Shown here piece after piece: positions 17,975-25,825 of a DNA stretch of 64,000 bases; within the stretch, counting starts at the first letter, position 1, and every line of letters starts with the position of its first letter. The stretch lies in NCBI RefSeq assembly GCF_004025535.1, contig NZ_QJRG01000047.1:930001-994000 (forward strand), given 5' to 3'. Source of the DNA: Pseudomonas alkylphenolica. Its GTDB lineage: Bacteria; Pseudomonadota; Gammaproteobacteria; Pseudomonadales; Pseudomonadaceae. The position numbers and the translations under genes were made by a program. The notes below the pieces were generated by a model, which was given only the letters and a program-made list of their open reading frames with translations, was not told the origin of the DNA and ran no database searches.

Positions 17975-18991
17975 TCAGTCGGCCGCTGCCGCCAGCAGTA
18001 GCTGGCGCCGCGCTTTCGGAGTGGTGCCGTACCAGCGTCGGCACGCACGGTTGAACACGCTTTGCTCGCTGAAACCGAGCAAGCCGGCCACTTGCGACAT
18101 CGGCATGTTGCGTTCGGCCAGGTAGAGCTCGGCGCGGTCCCGGCGCAAGGCCTCCAGCAGCGTTTCAAATCCGCTGCCTAGCTCGGCCAGACGCCGCTGC
18201 AATACACGCTCATGCAACCCCAGTTGCTCGGCGACCAATGCCAGGCGACAACGCTGGGTGGGCAGCAAACGCAGGATCAGGCGCTCGACCTGTTGCTTGA
18301 GGTCAGCGGGCTCCTTGGCGCCGAAGTGGCTCAGGTAGTGGGCCAGGGTCTTGTGCATCAGCGGGTCTTGCTGTTCGATCGGTTGCTGCAGTTGTTCGGC
18401 ACTGAGTACCAGTGCGTTGCAGGCCTGGCCGAGGTAGGGGGTGGCCTTGAACAAACGCCGGTAGCGCGACACCGGCAGCGATGAGGCGCCGCTGAGCAAA
18501 ATCGCCTGGGCATTGAAGTGCGCGCCACACAGCAGCTTCATGGTGTTGTAGCCCACGCCCATCGCCAGTTCGACCATTTGCCGCTTTTGCACCAGGCCCG
18601 GCAGGCGGATATCGATCACCAGCTTCGGCGCATCTTCCTGACGGGTGTCCAGGTCCAGGTGAATGCCCGGGCTGTGATAGCCGATAAAGCGCACGATATC
18701 GGCCAGCGCCAGGCCGACCGTTGCCGAGCTGCGCGCGATCAGGGCTATCGGGCCGAGTACCTGCAGGTCCTGATAGGCGGCCATACGCAGGCCAAAATCG
18801 GGGCAGTCCAGCGTTTGCGCAGCGTACTCGAGCAGCCCTACCAACGCGCGCAACGGCATGCGCGCATCCTCTTCGAGAATTAACCCCGGGTCGATCCGGA
18901 AGCGTTTGAGCAAGGCATCGGGATCGCCGCCCACTTGCTGGGCAACCTCACGAAAACCGGTCAGGGAGCTGATGCGGATGAGTGCGCTCAT
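17975..18991 (-). CDS. AraC-family regulator with Arabinose_bd (OruR/ArgR-like) domain
   Basis: 338 residues from ATG 18991 (MSALIRISSLTGFREVAQQVGG). The N-terminal domain (about 1-210) follows the Arabinose_bd type (GDPDALLKRF near the start, LLEYAAQTLDCPDFGLRMA). The C-terminal AraC DNA-binding domain is at about 235-330, with two helix-turn-helix units (CRLALVAEQLGLHERVLQR and NMPMSQVAGLLGFSEQSVFN, then RACRRWYGTTPKARR). It is divergent from the GMC oxidoreductase at 19089 (97-bp gap) and probably regulates it. Confidence 0.93.
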   Translation of the reverse strand: MSALIRISSLTGFREVAQQVGGDPDALLKRFRIDPGLILEEDARMPLRALVGLLEYAAQTLDCPDFGLRMAAYQDLQVLGPIALIARSSATVGLALADIVRFIGYHSPGIHLDLDTRQEDAPKLVIDIRLPGLVQKRQMVELAMGVGYNTMKLLCGAHFNAQAILLSGASSLPVSRYRRLFKATPYLGQACNALVLSAEQLQQPIEQQDPLMHKTLAHYLSHFGAKEPADLKQQVERLILRLLPTQRCRLALVAEQLGLHERVLQRRLAELGSGFETLLEALRRDRAELYLAERNMPMSQVAGLLGFSEQSVFNRACRRWYGTTPKARRQLLLAAAAD

Positions 18992-19088
18992 AGTCGTCAA
19001 AAATCAAAAATAAGTCGGCAAAGATCAATTAATTTGCGCTACGCCAGCCAACAATGCCAGTCCATTCCGCTGCGTGAGAACAATAACA

Positions 19089-20681
19089 ATGGAATTCGAC
19101 TACATCATCGTCGGCGCAGGCTCGGCAGGCTGTGTGCTGGCCAACCGCTTGAGTGCCGACCCGGCAGTGCGCGTCTGCCTGCTGGAGGCGGGCCCGCAGG
19201 ACCGCTCGCCACTGATCCACGCCCCCATCGGTGTTGCCGCCATCTTGCCGACCCGGCATGTCAACTGGGCGTTCAACACCGTGCCGCAGCCGGGGCTGGG
19301 CGGGCGCGTGGGCTATCAGCCGCGTGGCAAGGTGCTGGGCGGCAGCAGCTCGATCAACGGCATGATCTATATCCGCGGCCATCGCAGCGATTTTGACGAT
19401 TGGCAGGCGCTGGGCAATCCCGGCTGGTCGTATGCCGATGTGTTGCCGTATTTTCGCAAAAGCGAAAGCCACCACCGTGGTGGCTGCGCGCACCATGGAG
19501 GCAGCGGCGAGCTGTATGTCGGCAAGGCGCAGTCGCATCCGGCCAGCCAGGCCTTCATAAAGGCCGCGCAAATGGCCGGGCATCGTTACAACCCGGACTT
19601 CAACGGCGCCGACCAGGAAGGCGTAGGGCCCTACGAGGTGACGATCCGGGACGGCCGGCGCTGGAGCACCGCCACCGCGTTCCTCAAACCGGTACGTGAG
19701 CAGCGCAGCAACCTTACGGTCATTACCCATGCCCATGCCGAGCGCATCCTGTTGCAAGGCAAGCAGGCGGTCGGGGTGAAGGTGCGCGTCAAAGGCAAGC
19801 CAGTCGAACTCAAGGCGCGCAAAGAGGTGCTGGTCAGCGCCGGTGCTTTTGGCAGCCCGCAGTTGCTGATGCTGTCGGGGATCGGCGCCGAGGCCGAGCT
19901 CAAGCCGCACGGCATTGCCGTGCAGCATGAGCTGCCGGGCGTCGGCCAGAACCTGCAGGACCACCCGGACGTGGTGCTGTGCTACCGCAGCAGCGACAAC
20001 TCGCTGCCAGGCTTTTCTGTCGGTGGCGGGGTGAAAATGGGCAAGGCCTTGCTCGACTATGCGCGCAACAAGACCGGCCCCTTTGCCAGCAACTTCGCTG
20101 AAGCCGGGGCGTTCCTGAAAACCGATGCGAGCCTGGCGCGCCCGGACATTCAGCTGCACTCGGTGATCAGCATGGTCGACAACCACAACCGCAGCCTGCA
20201 CTGGGGCCATGGTTTCAGTTGCCACGTGTGCGTGTTGCGACCGAAAAGCATCGGCACGGTGGGCCTGTATTCGGCCGATCCGGCGGCGGCGCCGCGCATC
20301 GACCCGAAACTGCTCAGCCATGACGACGATGTGCATACCTTGCTCAAAGGCTACCGCATGGCCCGCACCATTCTCGAGCAGGCGCCCATGGCCCCGTTCG
20401 GGCTCAAAGACATGTACAGCCAGGGGCTGTATGGCGACGAGCAACTGATCGAAGTGCTGCGCAAGCGCACCGACACCATTTACCACCCGGTGGGCACCTG
20501 CAAAATGGGCAACGACGAGCTGGCTGTCGTCGACTGCCAGCTGCGCGTACAGGGCATCGAGGGCTTGCGGGTGGTTGATGCCTCGATCATGCCGACCCTG
20601 GTCGGTGGCAATACCAATGCTGCTGCAATCATGATTGCGGAGCGGGCCGCGCAGTGGCTGGGGGCCGGCTCAAGGGGGTGA
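19089..20681 (+). CDS. GMC-family FAD-dependent alcohol dehydrogenase (AlkJ/choline-dehydrogenase-like)
   Basis: 530 residues from ATG 19089. The N-terminal Rossmann motif GAGSAGCVLANRLS binds the FAD ADP moiety. The GMC signature 1 region has GKVLGGSSSINGMIYIRG and signature 2 has SAGAFGSPQLLMLSGIG. The active-site His is in YHPVGTCKMG, and the end reads VGGNTNAAAIMIAERAA. Family members oxidise primary alcohols to aldehydes and pass electrons to quinone, as in AlkJ, or act on choline. The AraC regulator next door and the alkylsulfatase/DUF1302 island upstream favour an aliphatic alcohol substrate; this is inference. A GTG at 19074 is an alternative start. Confidence 0.9.
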   Translation: MEFDYIIVGAGSAGCVLANRLSADPAVRVCLLEAGPQDRSPLIHAPIGVAAILPTRHVNWAFNTVPQPGLGGRVGYQPRGKVLGGSSSINGMIYIRGHRSDFDDWQALGNPGWSYADVLPYFRKSESHHRGGCAHHGGSGELYVGKAQSHPASQAFIKAAQMAGHRYNPDFNGADQEGVGPYEVTIRDGRRWSTATAFLKPVREQRSNLTVITHAHAERILLQGKQAVGVKVRVKGKPVELKARKEVLVSAGAFGSPQLLMLSGIGAEAELKPHGIAVQHELPGVGQNLQDHPDVVLCYRSSDNSLPGFSVGGGVKMGKALLDYARNKTGPFASNFAEAGAFLKTDASLARPDIQLHSVISMVDNHNRSLHWGHGFSCHVCVLRPKSIGTVGLYSADPAAAPRIDPKLLSHDDDVHTLLKGYRMARTILEQAPMAPFGLKDMYSQGLYGDEQLIEVLRKRTDTIYHPVGTCKMGNDELAVVDCQLRVQGIEGLRVVDASIMPTLVGGNTNAAAIMIAERAAQWLGAGSRG

Positions 20682-20778
20682 CGCACGCCGCAGGGTATCG
20701 TCAAAGCCTGTGAAACCATGGTATTCCGTGAAGGGCCGGTGCCGGTGCACCGGCTGATGCGCCCGAACGGAAGGCCAC

Positions 20779-21333
20779 ATGAGCAGCAGACACCTCGATC
20801 CTTTGCGTCAAACCATCCAGCACCAGCCGGTGACGGCGCCGCCCGCACCCTGGACGCAGACGGCCCGCGTCACCGTCGCCGGGCTGCTGGAAGTCGGTTT
20901 TGACCGTGACAGCGAACTGCTGTTGATTGCCTCAAGCTCCGGGCGCAGCGTGCTCGATTGCCAGCGCGGCGAAAAAGTCGCCCGCGACCGTACCGACAAC
21001 CTTGGCAGTGACCGCTACCTGGACGCCCATGGCATTGGCCCGCTGAGCGGACGGGTGATCCGCATGGCCGGTATCAGCGGCGGCGGCTTGCCCCTGGCCA
21101 CCGCCGATGGCTGGATGGTCGAAGACATTATCCTGGCCTGGCCGGAGCAGCACCTGCTGCTGGTACAGCCGGGTTCCTGGCTGCACGGCGAGCGCTATGG
21201 CCGGCCCGCCGTGTTTCACAAGCTGGGGGTGGAACTTGAAGTGCGCGCTTTCGGCTTTTCCTACAGCGGGCTGAGTCTGGTGCTCGCCACCGCCGGGGAA
21301 GTGCTGGTGTGGGGGCGCAAATTGCCGGTCTGA
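20779..21333 (+). CDS. Conserved hypothetical protein, 184 aa
   Basis: I do not recognise a named family. From ATG 20779 (MSSRHLDPLRQTIQH) the protein is soluble and rich in beta-strand pattern (VAGLLEVGFDRDSELLLIASSS, then GERYGRPAVFHKLGVELEV, and LSLVLATAGEVLVWGRKL at the end). There is no signal peptide or membrane helix, and no metal motif. It lies between the GMC oxidoreductase and nspC in the same direction, but a 134-bp region with palindromes separates it from nspC, so shared transcription is uncertain. Confidence 0.7.
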   Translation: MSSRHLDPLRQTIQHQPVTAPPAPWTQTARVTVAGLLEVGFDRDSELLLIASSSGRSVLDCQRGEKVARDRTDNLGSDRYLDAHGIGPLSGRVIRMAGISGGGLPLATADGWMVEDIILAWPEQHLLLVQPGSWLHGERYGRPAVFHKLGVELEVRAFGFSYSGLSLVLATAGEVLVWGRKLPV

Positions 21334-21380
21334 GCCCCTGAACACGGGGGATGCACGGGCAATCTGACCACTGACTGAAG

Positions 21381-21414
21381 GAAAAGCGCTTTTCTCCCTT
21401 TCGATATGTATCGA
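21381..21414. promoter_or_regulatory. Two palindromes upstream of nspC
   Basis: A perfect 14-bp palindrome GAAAAGCGCTTTTC (21381-21394) and the stem-loop TCGATA-TG-TATCGA (21401-21414) lie 54-87 bp before the nspC start. They could be an operator or part of an mRNA leader; I know no regulator with this site. Confidence 0.4.
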
Positions 21415-21467
21415 GTGAAGGCACAATGCGTGTCCTTTTTTTGGCCGGCCTGGCCGGGGGCCTCGAA

Positions 21468-22565
21468 ATGATCAAAACGCCGTACTACCTCATCGACAAA
21501 ACCAAGCTGCTGCGCAACATGGAGAAGATCGCCTACGTGCGCGAAAACTCCGGCGCCAAGGCCCTGCTGGCCCTCAAGTGCTTTGCCACCTGGTCGGTGT
21601 TCGACCTGATGCAGCAGTACATGGACGGCACCACCTCGTCGTCGCTGTACGAGCTCAAGCTGGGCCGCCAGAAGTTTGCCGGTGAAACCCACGCCTACAG
21701 CGTGGCCTGGGCCGACGACGAGATCGGCGAGATGGTCGAGAACTGCGACAAGATCATCTTCAACTCCATCGGCCAGCTGCAGCGCTTTGCCGAGCAGACC
21801 GAAGGCACCGTGCGTGGCCTGCGCGTCAACCCGCAGGTGAGCAGCTCCGATTACCTGCTGGCCGACCCGGCGCGTCCGTTCAGCCGCCTGGGCGAGTGGG
21901 ACCCGGTGAAGGTCGAAGGCGTCATCGATCAGATCTCCGGCTTCATGTTCCACAACAACTGCGAGAACGGCGACTTCGACCTGTTCGACAAGATGCTGGG
22001 CGTGATCGAAGAGCGCTTTGGCCATTTGCTGCACAAAGTCGAGTGGGTAAGCCTGGGTGGCGGCATCCACTTTACCGGTGAAGACTACGCGCTGGACGCG
22101 TTCTGCGCGCGCCTGAAGGCCTTCTCCGAGCAGTACGGCGTGCAGGTTTACCTGGAACCGGGCGAAGCCGCCATCACCCAGAGCGCCTCGCTGGAAGTCA
22201 CCGTGCTCGACACCCTGTACAACGGCAAGCACCTGGCCGTGGTCGACAGTTCGATCGAAGCGCACATGCTCGACCTGCTGATCTACCGCCTCAACGCCAA
22301 GCTGGCGCCAAGCAGCGGCGAGCACACCTACATGGTCTGCGGCAAGTCGTGCCTGGCCGGCGACATCTTCGGCGAATACCAATTTGATCGGCCGCTGGCC
22401 ATCGGCGATCGGCTGTCGTTTGTTGACGCAGCAGGTTACACCATGGTCAAGAAAAACTGGTTCAACGGCCTGAAAATGCCGTCCATCGTAGTGAAACAAC
22501 TCGACGGTAGTGTTGAGGTGGTTCGCGAATTTGGTTTCGAAGACTACTTGTCCAGCCTGTCTTGA
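21468..22565 (+). CDS. nspC: Carboxynorspermidine/carboxyspermidine decarboxylase
   Basis: 365 residues from ATG 21468 (MIKTPYYLIDKTKLLRNM). It is a PLP-dependent alanine-racemase-fold (type III) decarboxylase. The PLP lysine is in KALLALKCFATW. Typical family blocks are FHNNCENGDFD, SLGGGIHFTG, EPGEAA and CGKSCLAGDIFGEY (catalytic Cys near the C-terminus). The reaction is carboxynorspermidine or carboxyspermidine to norspermidine or spermidine plus CO2. The partner dehydrogenase is 27 bp downstream, so the pair forms the S-adenosylmethionine-independent triamine pathway. Confidence 0.92.
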   Translation: MIKTPYYLIDKTKLLRNMEKIAYVRENSGAKALLALKCFATWSVFDLMQQYMDGTTSSSLYELKLGRQKFAGETHAYSVAWADDEIGEMVENCDKIIFNSIGQLQRFAEQTEGTVRGLRVNPQVSSSDYLLADPARPFSRLGEWDPVKVEGVIDQISGFMFHNNCENGDFDLFDKMLGVIEERFGHLLHKVEWVSLGGGIHFTGEDYALDAFCARLKAFSEQYGVQVYLEPGEAAITQSASLEVTVLDTLYNGKHLAVVDSSIEAHMLDLLIYRLNAKLAPSSGEHTYMVCGKSCLAGDIFGEYQFDRPLAIGDRLSFVDAAGYTMVKKNWFNGLKMPSIVVKQLDGSVEVVREFGFEDYLSSLS

Positions 22566-22592
22566 GCTGGCAGTAAAGGAGAGATAGATAAA

Positions 22593-23828
22593 TTGAAGAA
22601 GAACGTTCTTATCATTGGTGCAGGAGGTGTCGCCAAGGTGGTGGCCCACAAGTGCGCGCAGCACAACGACGAACTCGGTCGTATTGCCATCGCGTCGCGC
22701 AACATCTCCAAATGCCAGGCCATCATCGACAGCGTCATTGCCAAGGGCAGCCTCAAGCAGCCCGCTGAAATCAAGGCATTTGCGCTGAACGCCCTGGACG
22801 TCGAAGCGACCAAGGCGCTGATTCGTGAAACCGAATCGCAAATCGTCATCAACGTCGGCTCCGCGTTCCTCAACATGTCGGTGCTGCGTGCCTGCATCGA
22901 TACCGGTGTGGCCTATCTGGACACCGCGATTCACGAAGAACCGGGCAAAATCTGCGAGACCCCGCCGTGGTACGGCAACTACGAGTGGAAACACCTCGAA
23001 GAGTGCCAGCAGAAGAACATCACCGCCATTCTGGGCGTCGGCTTTGACCCGGGTGTGGTCAATGCCTATGCAGCCCTGGCGCAACAACAGTATTTCGACC
23101 GCATTGATTCGATCGACATTCTCGACGTCAATGCCGGCTCCCATGGCAAATACTTTGCCACCAACTTTGACCCGGAAATCAACTTCCGTGAATTCACCGG
23201 ACAGGTGTGGAGCTGGCAGAACAGCCAGTGGACCAGCAACACCATGTTCGAGGTCAAACGTACGGACGACCTGCCTGTGGTCGGTTCGCAGAACCTGTAC
23301 CTGACCGGCCACGACGAAGTGCACTCGCTGTCGAAGAACCTCGACGTGCCCAACGTGCGTTTCTGGATGAGCTTTGGTGAGCACTACATCAATGTCTTCA
23401 CGGTGCTGAAAAACCTCGGCCTGCTCTCCGAGCAGCCGGTCAAGACCGCTGAAGGCCTGGAAGTGGTGCCGCTCAAGGTGGTCAAGGCCGTGCTGCCTGA
23501 TCCGTCCTCGCTGGCACCGGGCTACACCGGCAAGACCTGCATCGGTGATCTGGTCAAGGGCAGCAAGGATGGCCAGCCACGTGAGATCTTCATCTACAAC
23601 GTGGCCGACCACGAAGAGGCCTACGCCGAAACCGACAGCCAGGGTATCTCCTACACGGCCGGTGTTCCGCCAGTCGCGGCCGCCTTGCTGGTAGCCCGTG
23701 GCGAGTGGGACGTGCAGCGCATGGCCAACGTCGAGGAGCTGCCGGCTGAGCCGTTCCTCAAGGCGCTGGACGTGATGGGCCTGCCGACCCGCATCAAAGA
23801 CGAGAACGGCGACCGTCCCTGGAATTGA
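22593..23828 (+). CDS. Carboxynorspermidine dehydrogenase (saccharopine dehydrogenase family)
   Basis: 411 residues from TTG 22593 (MKKNVLIIGAGGVAKVVAHK); AGGAG lies 11 nt upstream and no ATG fits. The Rossmann motif GAGGVAKV binds NADPH. The block FDPGVVNAYAALAQ and the C-terminal YTAGVPPVAAALL are typical of the Lys1-like CANSDH subgroup. It condenses aspartate beta-semialdehyde with diaminopropane or putrescine by reductive amination, and the product goes to NspC. Operon with nspC. Final codons read NGDRPWN. Confidence 0.9.
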   Translation: MKKNVLIIGAGGVAKVVAHKCAQHNDELGRIAIASRNISKCQAIIDSVIAKGSLKQPAEIKAFALNALDVEATKALIRETESQIVINVGSAFLNMSVLRACIDTGVAYLDTAIHEEPGKICETPPWYGNYEWKHLEECQQKNITAILGVGFDPGVVNAYAALAQQQYFDRIDSIDILDVNAGSHGKYFATNFDPEINFREFTGQVWSWQNSQWTSNTMFEVKRTDDLPVVGSQNLYLTGHDEVHSLSKNLDVPNVRFWMSFGEHYINVFTVLKNLGLLSEQPVKTAEGLEVVPLKVVKAVLPDPSSLAPGYTGKTCIGDLVKGSKDGQPREIFIYNVADHEEAYAETDSQGISYTAGVPPVAAALLVARGEWDVQRMANVEELPAEPFLKALDVMGLPTRIKDENGDRPWN

Positions 23829-23839
23829 TGGCTTGAGGT

Positions 23840-23874
23840 AAAAAAAACAGGGTGCGCCGCGCAGGCGCACCCTG
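23840..23874 (-). terminator. Terminator of the MHS transporter gene (possibly bidirectional)
   Basis: Perfect 11-bp arms CAGGGTGCGCC (23848-23858) and GGCGCACCCTG (23864-23874) with a 5-nt loop. Read on the minus strand the hairpin is followed by eight U (from 23847-23840), a strong terminator for 23907-25583. On the plus strand it lies 20 bp after the dehydrogenase stop but lacks a T tract. Confidence 0.9.
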
Positions 23875-23906
23875 TCAGTTGTGTTGACGCCGTCCTGGCC
23901 TCGGCA

Positions 23907-25583
23907 CTAGGTGTGACTGATATCCCGGTCCTTGGTTTCCGGCATGAAGAAAATGCCGAGGACGGCGGTCATCACCGCAATAACGATCGGGTACCACAGC
24001 CCGTAATAGATATCCCCCGTTGCCGCCACCATGGCGAACGCCACCGTTGGCAGGAAACCGCCAAACCAGCCATTGCCTATGTGATACGGCAGTGACATCG
24101 AGGTATAGCGGATGCGCGCCGGAAACAACTCCACCAGCCACGCGGCAATCGGCCCGTAGACCATGGTCACGTAGATCACCAGGATGGTTAGCAGTAGCAA
24201 TACCATCGGGTAATTGGTCTTCGCCGGGTCGGCTTTCTCCGGATAACCGGCTTCTTTCAATGCGCTGGTGAGGGTGAGGGCGAAGGCATCGTTCTTCGTC
24301 TTGAAGTCGGCAGCCGGCATCGTAGAGCCTTCGAAGCTCTGGATCACTTTGTCACCGATGTGGATCTGCGCCACGGTTCCGGGCTCGGCCTTCACGTTCT
24401 CGTACGGAATGGCGCGCTTGGCCAGCACGCTTTTCGCCAGGTCGCAGGAGCTGGTGAATTTGGCTTTGCCCACCGGGTCGAACTGGAACGAACACTGATC
24501 GGGATCGGCGACCACGGTGACCGGGTTCATCTCCTGTGCCAGGAACACATCGGGGTTACCGTACTGGGTCAGGGCCTTGAAGATCGGGAAGTAGGTCAGC
24601 GCCGCGATGATGCAGCCGGCCATGATGATGCCCTTGCGTCCGATGCGGTCGGAGAGGCTGCCGAACAGGATGAAGAACGGTGTGCCGATCAGCAGAGAGC
24701 CGGCAATCAGCAGGTTGGCCGTTTGCGGGTCGATCTTGAGCATCTGCAGCAGGAAGAACAGCGCGTAGAACTGCCCGGTGTACCAGACCACGGCCTGGCC
24801 GGCGGTGCCGCCGAGCAGGGCCATGATCACTATCTTGAGGTTATCCCAGCGCGCGAACGACTCGGTCAGCGGCGCTTTGGAAGCCTTGCCTTCGGCTTTC
24901 ATCTTCTGGAACACCGGCGACTCGCTCAGTTGCAGGCGAATGTACACCGAGACGATCAGCAACAGGATCGAGAGCAGGAACGGAATCCGCCAGCCCCAGG
25001 CCTCAAAGGCTTCGGTGCCCAGCGCAGTGCGGCAGGCCAGAATGACCAGCAGGGAAAGGAACAGCCCCAGGGTGGCAGTGGTTTGAATCCACGAGGTGAA
25101 GTAGCCGCGACGGCCTTTGGGAGCGTGCTCGGCGACATAGGTCGCCGCGCCGCCGTATTCACCGCCCAGTGCCAGCCCCTGCAACAGGCGCAGGGTGATC
25201 AGGATGATCGGCGCCGCTACTCCGATGCTGGCGTAGCTGGGCAGCAGGCCGACGATCGCGGTGGACACGCCCATGATCACAATGGTGATCAGGAAGGTGT
25301 GCTTGCGCCCGATCATGTCGCCGAGGCGGCCGAACACAATCGCGCCGAAGGGGCGTACGGCAAAGCCGGCGGCAAAGGCGAGGAGGGCGAAGATGAATGC
25401 GGTGGTTTCGTTGACGCCGGCAAAGAAATGCTTGGCGATGATCGCTGCGAGCGAGCCGTAGAGGTAGAAGTCGTACCATTCGAACACGGTGCCCAGGGAG
25501 GAGGCGAAGATGACTTTGCGCTCCTCCTTGGTAATGCTGTGCTTGGGCGCACTGCCAGAGGAGGTGCTGTCGATTGCCGCCAT
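23907..25583 (-). CDS. MFS transporter, metabolite:H+ symporter (MHS) family, with large extra loop
   Basis: 558 residues, about 110 more than usual for MHS permeases. Twelve membrane segments are expected. MHS hallmarks are FEWYDFYLYGSLA near the N-terminus, RPFGAIVFGRLGDMIGRKHT after TM2, LALGGEYGGAATYVAEHAP, and GSLSDRIGRKG between TM8 and TM9. An extra soluble segment of about 110 residues (roughly 355-465, with Cys in DQCSFQF and SSCDLAKS) is inserted before the last helices and is predicted periplasmic. The substrate is unknown, probably a carboxylate or betaine-like solute. GGAG lies before the ATG at 25583. Confidence 0.88.
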   Translation of the reverse strand: MAAIDSTSSGSAPKHSITKEERKVIFASSLGTVFEWYDFYLYGSLAAIIAKHFFAGVNETTAFIFALLAFAAGFAVRPFGAIVFGRLGDMIGRKHTFLITIVIMGVSTAIVGLLPSYASIGVAAPIILITLRLLQGLALGGEYGGAATYVAEHAPKGRRGYFTSWIQTTATLGLFLSLLVILACRTALGTEAFEAWGWRIPFLLSILLLIVSVYIRLQLSESPVFQKMKAEGKASKAPLTESFARWDNLKIVIMALLGGTAGQAVVWYTGQFYALFFLLQMLKIDPQTANLLIAGSLLIGTPFFILFGSLSDRIGRKGIIMAGCIIAALTYFPIFKALTQYGNPDVFLAQEMNPVTVVADPDQCSFQFDPVGKAKFTSSCDLAKSVLAKRAIPYENVKAEPGTVAQIHIGDKVIQSFEGSTMPAADFKTKNDAFALTLTSALKEAGYPEKADPAKTNYPMVLLLLTILVIYVTMVYGPIAAWLVELFPARIRYTSMSLPYHIGNGWFGGFLPTVAFAMVAATGDIYYGLWYPIVIAVMTAVLGIFFMPETKDRDISHT

Positions 25584-25762
25584 GAGTGTTCTCCGCTTTT
25601 GTTTTTATAGGCCGGAGTACCCACGCCTTACCGCACCCTGGCCCTGGGGGTGACGGTCAGGCACTGCAGCAAGGCTTCTTCAAGCATAATCATGTTTTTG
25701 CGGATATCCACTTTGGGGCCCTTGGGGCTGCTGTGCAGCCCTACAGGTATACGGTGTTCTGG

Positions 25763-25787
25763 GTAGGAGCGGATTTATCCGCGATGG
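25763..25787 (+). repeat. Single REP-like unit
   Basis: GTAGGAGCGGATTTATCCGCGATGG has the canonical Pseudomonas REP start and a GCGGAT/ATCCGC stem. A second short stem (AGGCTC with GAGCCT) follows at about 25795-25810, which may end the convergent TonB-receptor transcript. Confidence 0.75.
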
Positions 25788-25825
25788 CTATCTCAGGCTC
25801 AGCCGAGCCTGCGATCGAGCTACGT

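Noticed and set aside
21261..23870. Very long open frame on the minus strand opposite nspC and the dehydrogenase
   Set aside because: It is the GC-bias shadow of two well-identified genes; its translation is rich in His/Val/Gln with no family motif.
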